64,000 nucleotides of DNA, taken from contig OX638335.1 in assembly GCA_951812785.1 (NCBI GenBank), forward strand, positions 1,081,501-1,145,500, in the 5' to 3' direction. Source of the stretch: an uncultured Gammaproteobacteria bacterium (GTDB taxonomy: Bacteria > Pseudomonadota > Gammaproteobacteria > UBA4575). Under the pieces are notes generated by a model, which saw only the letters and a list, made by a program, of their open reading frames with translations, was not told the DNA's origin and made no database searches. Each line of letters begins with the position of its first letter. Within the stretch, counting starts at the first letter, position 1. Positions 8,809 to 18,670 of the stretch are shown here, piece by piece. Made by a program: the position numbers and the translations under genes.

Positions 8809-8960
8809 CATCAGAATGTAAACCCAAACAGCGGAAAAACCAAGTTACGTAATTTACCAACGTCATAAAAAGATCTAAATAATATTTGTCAACGGGAACT
8901 ACACCTCAAAGAAGGCGGTAAATTTATGCCAGTACCATAGCACTGTAGTTAGAAAGCTAT

Positions 8961-8989
8961 AAAAAAGGGGCTTTTAAGCCTCTTTTTTA
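8961..8989 (+). terminator. Rho-independent terminator
   Basis: AAAAAAGGGGCTT pairs with AAGCCTCTTTTTT, giving a stem with one G-U pair and a T-rich 3' side. It lies about 170 bases beyond the SPOR gene, so it would end transcription from the peptidoglycan-binding/SPOR unit before the rnr remnant. Confidence 0.75.
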
Positions 8990-9083
8990 TTAGTTTTAAT
9001 TTAGTTATACGTTTATCCATGGAAAACCGGTAATATTCTCGGATAGCGAACAGTCACTCATTCACAATACTATTCCACTCCTA

Positions 9084-9578
9084 ATGGCCAAACCAAAAAA
9101 AACCAGTGATCCACATGCGGACAGAGAAGCAAAAAAATATGCCCATCCGATTGCTAGCCGCGAATTCATACTAGAACTTATTGATAAAAATGAAGGCCCT
9201 GCTACCTTCACTAAATTAAAAAAATCCCTTGGCCTTTCTAGTGAAAGAGATATTGAATCATTGGAGCGCCGACTGCGCGCAATGGAACGTGATGGGCAAT
9301 TAGTACGTAATCGACAAGGCTCTTATCTACCCGTAGGCCGTGCTGACCTAGTGCGCGGACGTATTATTGGCCACCCCGATGGATTTGGATTTTTAAACCC
9401 TGATGAGCATGGTGAATCCGATATATTTTTATCACCTCGTGAAATGCGTGCAGCACTACACGGTGACCGTGCTGTTGTGCAAATCACTCATACAAAAAGA
9501 GATGGTCGTAAAGAAGGTCATTTAGATAAGCTGCTGAAGCCGCACTTCATAATCTGTGTACGTCTTTCTCAAATTTAA
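9084..9578 (+). pseudogene. rnr: RNase R, N-terminal fragment only
   Basis: Residues 1 to about 147 match RNase R (a 3'-5' exoribonuclease): DPHADREAKKYAHPIASREFIL opens the helix-turn-helix (RNase B-like OB) region, and GRIIGHPDGFGFLNPDE with HGDRAVVQI is the first cold-shock domain. At about residue 148 the likeness stops; the catalytic RNB domain and S1 domain, about 550 residues, are gone. The new tail (LKPHFIICVRLSQI) is out-of-family, and an overlapping frame with AAEAALHNLC ends at 9619. A deletion is the likely cause. Such a fragment cannot degrade RNA. No intact copy is in the window. Confidence 0.85.
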
Positions 9579-9868
9579 ATACGCCCAAGCCAGCCAATAC
9601 TAATTATGACTTTAAGTAATAGGTTCATTATTCAGCAATGTTACCAACGACAAAGCTGCAACCGGAGTAACCAACGTAATCATTGAGACTCTAACCACAT
9701 CTATATTTTTTTAATATGAAGTAATAAAGTGAGAATCCTAACATGCCAAAGACATTTAGCCTGATTGTACCCATTAGATGTTATAGCTTCATAAATTCTC
9801 CAAGTGTTATTATTACACATGGATATACACTGATTTATAATCTCACAACATAACAGCTTGGATATTAA
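9579..9868. other. Intergenic debris between rnr and rapA remnants
   Basis: About 290 bases with no gene. The first 40 bases continue an out-of-frame 29-codon segment left from the rnr deletion, perhaps the 3' end of another lost gene. The rest is AT-rich with stops in all frames. No terminator or RNA gene is visible. Confidence 0.45.
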
Positions 9869-12244
9869 ATGGAATTTATCGTAGGACAACGTTGGATTAG
9901 TCATTCCGAGACACAATTGGGATTAGGCATCGTCACCGATGTTGCTAGCAGGCGCGTAAAATTCTTATACCCGGCTGTTAATGAAAGTCGTATCTATGCT
10001 ATAGATACTGCTCCTCTAAGCAGAATTCGCTACAACCTTGGCGACAGAGTATTTGATAGCGATGAACAATCAATTATCGTAGCAGAAATAAAAGAAGATA
10101 ATAATTTAATCACCTATTACGGCAAAACGATTAATGGTGAAGATAAAGAAATTCACGAACTAGATCTAAGCTGTTTTGTACAATTCACAACACCTCAACA
10201 ACGTTTATTCAGTGGACAATTAGATAAAAATAAGAATTTCTCATTACGTGTTGAAACGTTACAACATCTTCATCGTTTACAGCAGTCGCCCGTTAAAGGA
10301 TTATTGGGGTCTCGAACTGACTTATTAGCACACCAAGTCTTTATTGCTAGTTAATGTAGCTAATCGTCATGCGCCTCGCGTATTACTCGCAGATGAAGTA
10401 GGACTAGGAAAAACAATTGAAGCTGGCATGATTCTGCACCATCAATTGCATACTGGAAAAGCCTCACGTGTACTCATCTTAGTACCAGATAGCTTGATCC
10501 ATCAGTGGTTAGTTGAAATGTTGCGTCGATTCAATCTCAGCTTCTCCATATTTGATCAAGAACGAATTGACTCATTATTAGATGAAAAATATTCAAGTCC
10601 ATTTGAGTCAGAACAAAAAATACTTTGTCCGTTAAGCTTAGTCAGCCATGCAACTGAAACGCAGCAACATGTACTATCAGCCACCTGGGATATAGTTATA
10701 GTTGATGAAGCTCACCATTTAACTTGGAGCAAACAAAAAGTAAGCCCTGAATATCAATGCGTTGAACAGCTTGCTCAATAATGCGAAAGCTTGCTATTGC
10801 TAACAGCCACACCTGAACAAGCTGGCTTAGACAGTCACTTTGCACGCTTAAGATTATTAGACCCTGACAGATTTCATAATTTAGAAGCGTTTCAGAAAGA
10901 ACAGGCAGGACATGCTCAACTGAATTCATTAATTCAGCAACTGCTAGAAACCGAACACCTCAATACAGACCAGCAACAACAGCTTAAGCAATACCTTGGT
11001 GAGTCGTGCAGCGGTACAAGGTTTCCCAAGTAGAATAGCCAACCCCTACTCGTTAGATATTCCAGAAAATTTCACCTTAGAGAAAAAATCAATATATCCT
11101 GAGATTATCTTTGATGATGATTCATGGCTAGAGCAAGACCCACGTGTCACTTGGCTAGTAGACAAGTTAAAATCACTGAAACCACATAAAGTATTAGTCA
11201 TTTGCCATCATGCTGATACCGCTATACAACTAGATAATTATTTAAATCTAAGAATGGAAATCAGAAGTACATCATTCTATGAATGATTTAAGCATTATTG
11301 AACGAGATCAAGCTGCAGCTTACTTTGCTGAAGGATCGAACCCTGATGAGTTAGACAGTGGCGATGGTGCATTGGCAGCGAAGGAAGAAACTTTCAATTT
11401 TTTCACCACTTAGTGCTATTTGATCTACCTTTAAATCCTGATTTATTAGAACAACGCATTGGTCGACTAGATAGAATTGGGCAGAAACACAATATCGAAA
11501 TACATATTCCTTATATTAAAAACACTGCACAAGAAATATTGTTTAGATGGATACATGAAGGCATACAACTATTCACACAAAGTTGTTCTGCTGGATATGA
11601 AATCTACAATACCTTTTCTTCACAGTTAAATCAGCTAATTGAATCGGCAGAAAATATTGATTCTAATGCTCTCAACTCATTAATAGCAGACACCATTTCA
11701 TATACCTTTAAAACAATGCAGAGCCTGCATCAGGGCCGCGATAGATTGTTAGAATTAAATTCATGCAACAAATCTGAAGCACAAGCATTGATAGAAAAAA
11801 TCGAAAAAGAAGATCAACACGAATTACTTAATGAGTATATGGAACAAGTATTTGATCAGTATGGCGTTGACTTTGAATTCCACTCAGAGTACAGCTATAT
11901 ATTACGGCCGGGCGATCATATGCATGAAAATTTTCCAGGTCTGCACGAAGAAGGCAATACTATTACTTTTAGCAGAGAAAACTCGAGCGATCACCCAAGA
12001 AGTTTTATTAGTTTCACAACAACTCGCTGACAATAAGATTGCCGATATAAAGGACTCTGCCAAACAGAGCATGCTTAATGATTTATCTAGTGAACTTGAT
12101 CGACTTAGATCACTGCAGAAAGTTAATCCCAACATTCGCAACGAAGAAATAGAATATCTACAAGACCGCATTCAACTATCCGCTCAACAAATAGACCGTG
12201 CAAGATCTCAACTTCAAGGCATACGCTTAATCATTAATAATTAG
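9869..12244 (+). pseudogene. rapA: RNA polymerase-associated ATPase RapA, heavily degraded
   Basis: RapA is a SWI2/SNF2 ATPase that recycles stalled RNA polymerase. Its parts appear in order: N-terminal VGQRWISHSETQLGLG, the Walker A region [48 protein letters not shown] and the C-terminus NPNIRNEEIEYLQDR. They are split by an inserted T near 10333, a TAA at 10779-10781, a deletion near 11000 that removes part of the ATPase core, a shift and small deletion near 11370, and a large deletion near 11990 that drops most of the C-terminal region. The remnant is about 2.4 kb against about 2.9 kb for intact genes. These are true deletions, not base-call errors. Confidence 0.9.
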
Positions 12245-12621
12245 TGGGCTAGATATTACACAGCCACATTATACTTACCTCTGTTTACCGTAGATTGACT
12301 AATCGGAAACGTAAAGAAGAAAGTTGTGCCTATAATTTTTTAGTATATAAATTATTGAAACAATCGTAAGTTTTTGATTTAGGTTGCCAGATTAGCCAAC
12401 TAAATTTTAAACTTGGGCATAAAACTCAACGAATTTCTCTCTATAATATAATATATATTACATTATATAATTCATATAACCCATTGTTTAAGATAAAATA
12501 TCTAATCGATAAAAATAATATTCCTCCTATTAGAAAATTTTATTAGATTTAGCATGTAATTACATTAGAATATACTTATATATTTACTAACTACACTTCT
12601 AAATCAACCTGGGAAATATTT
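12245..12621. other. 377-base AT-rich intergenic region
   Basis: No gene is visible. Bases 12440-12480 are a run of AT dinucleotides, and the whole stretch is richer in A and T than its neighbours. It probably carries the promoter of the gene at 12622; several TATAAT-like hexamers occur, so no single one was chosen. Confidence 0.45.
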
Positions 12622-13206
12622 ATGTTTAAATCTAAAGCGTCATTATTGAGCATAATTGGCATACTAACAATTTGCACAACACCAATCTTTAGTGATCTAT
12701 CAGCTAGCGAAGAAAAAGAAGCAACAACGACAGCTTACACTAATGAATGTCAACTGCCAGAAGCATTTGAAAATACTGAAAGCATGGCAAATGCAGTTGC
12801 AGACCCTGCTAAATTTATGCAGCTAGTTACCTTAATGAGTAATCCGCAAGCAGCACAAAATTTGATGAACTGCTCTACAGATTCAGCACAATGGGATACA
12901 TGGATGAAAAACCTAAGTAATCCTACTTTCAAAATGAATGCAGCAGCGGTATTTATGAATCCATCATTATATATGAATTGGATGACTGCTATGTCTAACC
13001 CCGCCTACTATCAATCAATGAACAAAATGATGGACCCTAAATGGCAGCAACAAAGCAGCGCATGGATGATGAACCCTAACTCATATCAGCAAATGTTTAA
13101 TTCATTCATTCATGGGTGGACAAGTTGTAGCAGATGCATCAACTCAGTAAATCTTAGAAAGATTTTTGCAGGAAGCATAGAAATGTTTTTGACTCCCAGG
13201 ATCTAG
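12622..13206 (+). CDS. Exported protein of eight 13-residue [DN]P repeats, unknown function
   Basis: A 194-residue protein with a signal peptide (residues 1 to about 28) and a repeat domain at residues 61-163. [DN]P or its variant begins each unit at 61, 74, 87, 100, 113, 126, 138 and 151, a 13-residue period with one unit of 12. Aromatic residues favour position 5, and W-M or L-M pairs positions 8-9; Met is very frequent. Two Cys (43 and 84) could form a disulfide in the periplasm. The last 30 residues look out of frame: a one-base shift near 13112 gives MGGQVVADASTQ and a TAA at 13148. A strong terminator follows, so it is a single-gene unit. No family was recognised. Confidence 0.65.
   Translation: MFKSKASLLSIIGILTICTTPIFSDLSASEEKEATTTAYTNECQLPEAFENTESMANAVADPAKFMQLVTLMSNPQAAQNLMNCSTDSAQWDTWMKNLSNPTFKMNAAAVFMNPSLYMNWMTAMSNPAYYQSMNKMMDPKWQQQSSAWMMNPNSYQQMFNSFIHGWTSCSRCINSVNLRKIFAGSIEMFLTPRI
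12802..13110 (+). repeat. Coding tandem repeat, eight units of about 39 bases
   Basis: The DNA encoding the 13-residue units of the preceding gene. Units differ in base sequence and are similar mainly at protein level, so the array is old and not a recent expansion. The third unit has D-S in place of [DN]-P and the sixth is one codon short. Confidence 0.6.
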
Positions 13207-13232
13207 AGTAGTAGAAACATTTCCACCCCCAG

Positions 13233-13264
13233 AAAAGCCCTAATCGAAAGATTAGGGCTTTTTT
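13233..13264. terminator. Strong bidirectional terminator
   Basis: AAGCCCTAATC (13235-13245) pairs perfectly with GATTAGGGCTT (13250-13260) around a GAAA tetraloop, with T runs on both strands. It lies between the convergent repeat-protein gene (plus) and the carbonic anhydrase gene (minus) and can end both transcripts. Confidence 0.9.
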
Positions 13265-13303
13265 CTTTGTCGCATCAAGGGCTAAATTCCTCTCTTAGTA
13301 CAT

Positions 13304-13933
13304 CTAAGACATCATACTATGCATAAAAAATGCGAGATCTATAGAACTTACACAAGTATTTAAGTCCTTTAGAATCCCATCTTCAATACCATATATCCAA
13401 CCATGTACTGACAATTCATTATTGCGCTTCCAGTTATTTTGCACAGTTGTAGTGTTACATACATTAAATACTTGCTCTATAACATTTAACTCACTTAGAC
13501 GAATATGCTTTTCTTCACTAGTTAAGGTGGATAGCTCATCCGCGTGAAACCTTGCAACATCTTTAATATGTCTAAGCCAATTATCAATCAATCCATGTTG
13601 CTTTTTTTCTAGCGCTGCATGTATACCTCCACATCCATAATGTCCACACACAATAATATGTTTAACATTTAATACCTCCACAGCAAATTGGATGACAGAT
13701 AAACAGTTTAGATCAGTATGAACGACAACATTGGCTATATTACGGTGGACGAACACTTCACCAGGAGGAAGATTTACAATTTGATTAGCTGGAACTCGGC
13801 TATCTGAACAACCGATCCAAAGATATTCAGGTGATTGTTGTTGGGACAAGTTAGAAAAAAAGTCAGGGTTTTCATCTTTAATCTTTTTAGCCCATACACG
13901 ATTATTTTCAATTAAATTACTTAATGTTTTCAT
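13304..13933 (-). CDS. can: Beta-class carbonic anhydrase
   Basis: This 209-residue enzyme interconverts CO2 and bicarbonate. Zinc ligands are Cys42, His98 and Cys101, with the Asp44-Arg46 dyad in GCSDSRVPAN, at the same numbering as the E. coli Can protein. Length and HGWIYGIEDG near the C-terminus are also typical. No signal peptide, so it is cytoplasmic, where it would supply bicarbonate to carboxylases. It starts 18 bases after the end of the DUF3754 gene on the same strand and is probably co-transcribed with it. Confidence 0.93.
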   Translation of the reverse strand: MKTLSNLIENNRVWAKKIKDENPDFFSNLSQQQSPEYLWIGCSDSRVPANQIVNLPPGEVFVHRNIANVVVHTDLNCLSVIQFAVEVLNVKHIIVCGHYGCGGIHAALEKKQHGLIDNWLRHIKDVARFHADELSTLTSEEKHIRLSELNVIEQVFNVCNTTTVQNNWKRNNELSVHGWIYGIEDGILKDLNTCVSSIDLAFFMHSMMS

Positions 13934-13951
13934 TTTTATTTATGACTTATT

Positions 13952-15187
13952 TTAGTAGTTAAAATAACCATCCCATAGGCCGTCTAATTGTTTATTTGCA
14001 TCTGATAGCGATTTTGCTTGATATTTTCCTTCAATTTCTTGTATCAACTGAAAACGCAATAGCTTTTCCAATGCATCTTGCACCTCAAAATCAAGTGCGC
14101 ACTGGTATTTCTCATTAAACCAATGTTCAACACATTTATCTAACTGAGATGCTGACAATGGTTCATTAGCATTTAGCAAATGGTAGTACGCAAGAATTGT
14201 TTCTTTGCACTCCTCCTCTTCAGCGGCATCTATTAGGTGATGAAAAACACCTGCATTATTATCTAGATTTTTAAAATAAAGATTTTCAGCCAATTGTTTC
14301 ATAAACTGTATTTTTCTATTTTTATATTTACTAAATTGCCGCCATAGAAACCCACCTAAGCCTGCCAATCCTACAATCAAAGCAATTAATGTAGCCTGAT
14401 CAAACTTAGTAGGTTTATCATGTAGTCCCAGCCAGAAAGCGAGCACCGAGAAAACCAATAATAATGTCGCACCAAGCTTCGTTACTAGCATAAATATTCC
14501 TCCAACTGCAGCAGGCACTCCGATCAATAATTTATCAATTGGTTTCATGCGCACTTCTGTATTAGGGAATAGCATTTCTATATCATTTTTAGGCACGTTA
14601 CGAAATAGCTTAATAATGGTTGAACCAGGCTCAAAATACAGCTCTGTTCTTTCGAGTTTATCGAAATAATCTTTATTCTTAAAACGAACGTACACTAGCA
14701 CTTTGTCAAAAACTTGCAACTCTATTACACTCTTTTTTAAACCAAACCATTGACTGATTGTCTCCGTTTTGTCACTCAAGCCTCGTCTAAAAAATAGCAC
14801 TTCTTCAAAATCATTGAAGTCTACTTGGAGTTTAACTTTAAATAGTGACTCAGCATGTAATGCGCCTTGCAAATCAGATTCTGAAACAGGCTCGAAGTTA
14901 GCTTGCCCTAATACCACTTTTAGTTGCTTTTCTAATTCTCCCTTAAGTTCGTTTACATTCGCATCGGTGTTTTCTATTTGTCTTGTATCTCTATCAGGAT
15001 CAAATGGCGCATAACAGTTCTTCAGATGCTCTAATCTCTTGTGTAACTCAAAATGAAACAGACTCGTAAGCACTTCACAAAAATCGTTAAATGCTTTTAC
15101 CTTATCAGCACTTAACTGACTATCTTGCTGGCACATAGCGACAATATCGGTACGACGATAAGGAATGAATCTTTCTCTAATTTTCAT
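13952..15187 (-). CDS. DUF3754 (TMEM143-like) membrane protein
   Basis: A 411-residue protein with the DUF3754 signature (PF12576). The order is a soluble region (1-215) with ERFIPYRRTDIV at the start and FRNVPKNDIEMLFPNT near 195-210, two to three membrane segments (about 221-250 and 262-282), and a cytosolic tail containing YFKNLDNNAGVFHHLIDAAEEEECKE. Relatives occur in bacteria and in plastids and mitochondria (TMEM143), without an established role. Neighbours are the can gene downstream and a broken TraB/GumN gene upstream; no functional link is evident. Confidence 0.8.
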   Translation of the reverse strand: MKIRERFIPYRRTDIVAMCQQDSQLSADKVKAFNDFCEVLTSLFHFELHKRLEHLKNCYAPFDPDRDTRQIENTDANVNELKGELEKQLKVVLGQANFEPVSESDLQGALHAESLFKVKLQVDFNDFEEVLFFRRGLSDKTETISQWFGLKKSVIELQVFDKVLVYVRFKNKDYFDKLERTELYFEPGSTIIKLFRNVPKNDIEMLFPNTEVRMKPIDKLLIGVPAAVGGIFMLVTKLGATLLLVFSVLAFWLGLHDKPTKFDQATLIALIVGLAGLGGFLWRQFSKYKNRKIQFMKQLAENLYFKNLDNNAGVFHHLIDAAEEEECKETILAYYHLLNANEPLSASQLDKCVEHWFNEKYQCALDFEVQDALEKLLRFQLIQEIEGKYQAKSLSDANKQLDGLWDGYFNY

Positions 15188-15259
15188 TTATATACCCTTA
15201 ACTCTTATATTATTGATAACTCATATATGCCGTAATAGTTAGTCAATTTGTTGGATTGA

Positions 15260-16158
15260 TTACCCCTTTTCCTGCAAAAGGGCATTGATGCTATTTTCTC
15301 CCCAGAAATGCCCAGCACCAATTGCAAAGAAATAATTTTCATTCGGATTCTTACTAACTAGCGAATGAATTGTTTCAGTCATTTTCTCATTACGTTGATC
15401 AATTAATTGATCTAACAACTGATCGTAAAACTGATTATCTTTCATGTAAGACATTAAGTGCGACATCAAACGATCAAGATCACCTTGCAAATAAGAATTT
15501 ATAGACTTTTCTATAAAATCGCGATTTTGAAGTTTTGTAGATTTCATGAATTCAACAGTATCACTTAAAAAGTAATTTGCTGATTTTCTGTCATAGAGTC
15601 AAAAACTGTAAGCTGTTCTTCAATAGTTTCCAACCCACCAGTACTAAGCCCCATAGCGATTACTCTATCAAATAGAACAGCATCTAGTGCAGCTTGCCCC
15701 GGATATTTAAGTTGTTGTTCTAGCACAGTTAAGGTAATTGCCAATACCCAAATTTTTTGTTCCGCAAAAAACTCCACATTCAATGCAGGATTAATTTGTT
15801 TTAGATATTCTCCAATATCATCTTTAAGTTCACTTGGTAGATAATCATGTAGAGTATTTTTTCCAGGCAACCACATTGATTGCTTAATCATCATGGCATT
15901 AGATTCACTAAGATCTAGCTCGGCATAAAATGAAGCAGATTCTTTTAATGCTTGTTCTACTTCATCAGGGATTTCTGTCACTCTTGGATCTGGCAGATGA
16001 ATTGTTCCTAAAAGGTAAAAGTTATTATCACCTGTGGCTTTCCATAGAAATGGATGAGCATATAGGGTTGAATGACACGCTAATAGTACAATCAGTAATA
16101 TATTACTTTTGCTTCCAATGCTGATGTTTTCAAAAAACTTCATGACCATTAAAAACAT
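15260..16158 (-). pseudogene. TraB/GumN family protein, frameshifted at an A5/T5 run
   Basis: The 5' part (197 codons) has a signal peptide and the family motif YLLGTIHLPDPRV near residues 48-60, then runs to FDSMTENQQITF and a stop. One extra base in the run at 15567-15571 (T5 in the coding strand) would join it to FLSDTVEFMKSTKLQNRDF and the 3' part, which ends in the hallmark FFAIGAGHFWGENSINALL. The rebuilt protein of about 298 residues is of normal length for these envelope-associated putative metalloproteases. Since only one homopolymer base is at fault, either a recent inactivation or a base-call error is possible. Confidence 0.85.
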
Positions 16159-16188
16159 TCGCTTTAAATAAAACTAATTAGATCATAT

Positions 16189-17334
16189 TTAGGACATATT
16201 AGAGAGAATAGCTTTCTTCACTTCGTTCAAATTAGCATCAATAGTAATCATCTTGCTGCTTGCTTGTTTAATAGCTGTATCAGGTTCTTTTAATCCATGA
16301 CCAGTAAGTGTGCACACAACAGTGCTTCCCTTAGGAATTTTTCCACTATTAATATCTCTTAACGCTCCAGCGACAGAAGTTGCAGATGCTGGCTCACAAA
16401 ACACCCCTTCATCACTCGCTAATGTTAGCTGTGCAGCCAAGATCTCTTCGTCAGTACACTCATCAAACCAGCCGCCAGACTCTTTAGACACCGTCCAAGC
16501 ATTATCCCAACTTTGTGGGTGACCTATACGAATTGCAGTTGCAATTGTCTCTGGATCATCAACCATTCCCCCACGCATAAATGGAGCACTTCCTGCAGCT
16601 TGGTATCCAACCATTTTAGGTCTTGAGGTGATCACACCTGGAGTATTGAACTTGCAAGTACCAGAGCATAAGTTGCAAGCTTGAGTTTGTATTGAGCCGT
16701 TATCACTCGCGCACTCTGTATAGCCAATCCAATGTGCAGTAATATTCCCTGCATTTCCTACAGGTAAACAGTGAAAGTCAGGTGCTTTACCCAACTCTTC
16801 TACAATTTCAAATGAAGCAGTCTTCTGCCCTTGTAATCGATATGGATTAATACTATTCACAATATCTACTGGCGCATGATCAGCTACTTCTTTAACCAAA
16901 CGCATACCATCATCAAAGTTACCGCGTACTTGAATAACTATCGCACCATGAATCATTGCTTGAGCAAGTTTACCCATGGCAATTTTTCCGTCAGGAATTA
17001 ACACAAATGCAGTTATCCCAGCACGTGATGCATACGCTGCCGCTGCCGCTGAAGTATTACCAGTAGAAGCACAGATAATCGCACGGCTTCCCTCTTGAAC
17101 AGCTTTGGTTACTGCAACTGTCATTCCACGATCTTTAAATGAGCCAGTAGGATTAAGTCCTTCGTATTTCAAATACAAAGAAACATCATGTTCATTTGCA
17201 ACTTTTATGTTTTTACATAGAATTAAAGGTGTATTACCTTCACCGAGACTAATAATCCTTCCATTAGGGTCGGTAGGCAGCCTTGGTAAAAAGCGTTTAA
17301 TTAATCCTGTGTAATGTGTTTCTATATCTTGCAT
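16189..17334 (-). CDS. thrC: Threonine synthase with an unusual Cys-rich insertion
   Basis: PLP-dependent conversion of O-phosphohomoserine to threonine, the last step of the pathway. The PLP lysine is Lys67 in NPTGSFKDRG; ASTGNTSAAAAAYASRAG (89-106) and the PVGNAGNIT loop (191-199) bind the cofactor phosphate and substrate. Between residues 207 and 236, where relatives have a short loop before the SRPKMVGYQAAG segment, there is an extra stretch with four Cys (208, 220, 223, 227). It lies four bases after hom, so the two are translated from one message. Confidence 0.93.
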   Translation of the reverse strand: MQDIETHYTGLIKRFLPRLPTDPNGRIISLGEGNTPLILCKNIKVANEHDVSLYLKYEGLNPTGSFKDRGMTVAVTKAVQEGSRAIICASTGNTSAAAAAYASRAGITAFVLIPDGKIAMGKLAQAMIHGAIVIQVRGNFDDGMRLVKEVADHAPVDIVNSINPYRLQGQKTASFEIVEELGKAPDFHCLPVGNAGNITAHWIGYTECASDNGSIQTQACNLCSGTCKFNTPGVITSRPKMVGYQAAGSAPFMRGGMVDDPETIATAIRIGHPQSWDNAWTVSKESGGWFDECTDEEILAAQLTLASDEGVFCEPASATSVAGALRDINSGKIPKGSTVVCTLTGHGLKEPDTAIKQASSKMITIDANLNEVKKAILSNMS

Positions 17335-17338
17335 AAAC

Positions 17339-18649
17339 TTAACCTAAAGTTTCTAAACGAATTCTAACAATTTTACCTGTGACTGTTACCAGGCTTTCTA
17401 TCTTTTGTATTGCAACCATCATGTTTGATTCAAGCACATTATGAGTCAAAATTACTAAAGGCACACAATCTTGCTCATCCTTCTCTTCTTTTTGAACAAT
17501 CGCCTCAATACTAATATCTTGGTCAGCAAAGATTCGCGTAATATCTGCTAACACTCCAGCCTGATCTTGTACCTGCATACGCAAATAGAATGCTGTTTCT
17601 ACCTGATCCATCGTTAGCACTTCAATGTTCTGTATCGCATCTGGCTGGAATGCTAAATGAGGCACTCGATTACCTGGGTCGGTTGTTAATGCTCTCACTA
17701 CATCAACCAGATCAGCCACTACTGCTGACGCAGCAGGTTCTGCACCAGCACCAGCACCATAATACAAAGTAGGACCAACTGCATCAGCATGTACCAATAC
17801 TGCATTCATAACACCATCAACATTGGCAATCAGTCTTCGGTGTGGAATTAATGTTGGATGTACACGCATCTCTAAACCTGATGCCACTCTTCGCGCAATA
17901 CCTAAATGTTTAATTCTGTAACCCAGCTCACCTGCGTGTTCAACATCAGCGCGAGTAATTTCAGAAATACCTTCTGTATAGACTTTTTCAAACTGCAAAG
18001 GCACACCAAATGCAATTGAGGCAAGTATTGTCAATTTATGTGCGGCATCAATGCCTTCAACATCAAATGTAGGGTCTGCTTCTGCATAACCAAGTTCTTG
18101 TGCTTCTTTAAGCACATCCATAAAATCACGACCTTTGTCGCGCATTTCAGTCAGAATAAAGTTACCAGTTCCATTAATAATACCGGCAAGCCATTCAATT
18201 TGATTTCCCGCCAAACCTTCGCGAATAGCTTTTATAATAGGAATACCACCTGCCACCGCCGCCTCAAAGGCAACAGTGACACCTGTACGTTGAGCTGCTT
18301 CAAATATTTCATTGCCATGCAATGCAATTAGTGCTTTATTAGCAGTCACTATATATTTGCCATTTTTGATAGCACGTAACACAAGTTCTTTTGCTAAGTC
18401 AGTTCCACCAATCAACTCTAAAATAATATCTATATTAGGGTCATCAACTATTTCATTTGAATCTAGCGTTAACTTAACCTTATTTAATTCTGCACTATGC
18501 TTTTTATTAATGTCGCGTACACTAGCTGCGACTAATTCTATAGAGCGCCCTGCTCTTCGTGCTATTTCTGCTGCATTACGTTGTAGTACGGTTGCAGTGC
18601 CTCCACCGACAGTACCCAAACCTAAAATTCCAATTGTGACTGGTTTCAT
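17339..18649 (-). CDS. hom: Homoserine dehydrogenase with C-terminal ACT domain
   Basis: This 436-residue enzyme reduces aspartate semialdehyde to homoserine. The N-terminus has the NAD(P)-binding GLGTVGGGT (10-18), followed by ANKALIA and the catalytic-core motif GIINGTGNFILTEM (about 167-180) and AEADPTFDVEGIDAAHKL. An ACT regulatory domain occupies about residues 350-430 (FYLRMQVQDQAGVLADITRIF), where threonine feedback usually acts. It is a stand-alone enzyme, not fused to aspartokinase. It lies between alaC (21 bases upstream) and thrC (4 bases downstream), a common gammaproteobacterial operon. Confidence 0.95.
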   Translation of the reverse strand: MKPVTIGILGLGTVGGGTATVLQRNAAEIARRAGRSIELVAASVRDINKKHSAELNKVKLTLDSNEIVDDPNIDIILELIGGTDLAKELVLRAIKNGKYIVTANKALIALHGNEIFEAAQRTGVTVAFEAAVAGGIPIIKAIREGLAGNQIEWLAGIINGTGNFILTEMRDKGRDFMDVLKEAQELGYAEADPTFDVEGIDAAHKLTILASIAFGVPLQFEKVYTEGISEITRADVEHAGELGYRIKHLGIARRVASGLEMRVHPTLIPHRRLIANVDGVMNAVLVHADAVGPTLYYGAGAGAEPAASAVVADLVDVVRALTTDPGNRVPHLAFQPDAIQNIEVLTMDQVETAFYLRMQVQDQAGVLADITRIFADQDISIEAIVQKEEKDEQDCVPLVILTHNVLESNMMVAIQKIESLVTVTGKIVRIRLETLG

Positions 18650-18670
18650 TTTTTTATTTGTACTCTTTTA

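Noticed and set aside
12440-12480. Replication origin or AT-rich unwinding element
   Set aside because: No DnaA boxes, dnaA/dnaN genes or iterons are nearby; AT-rich intergenic DNA is common in this window.
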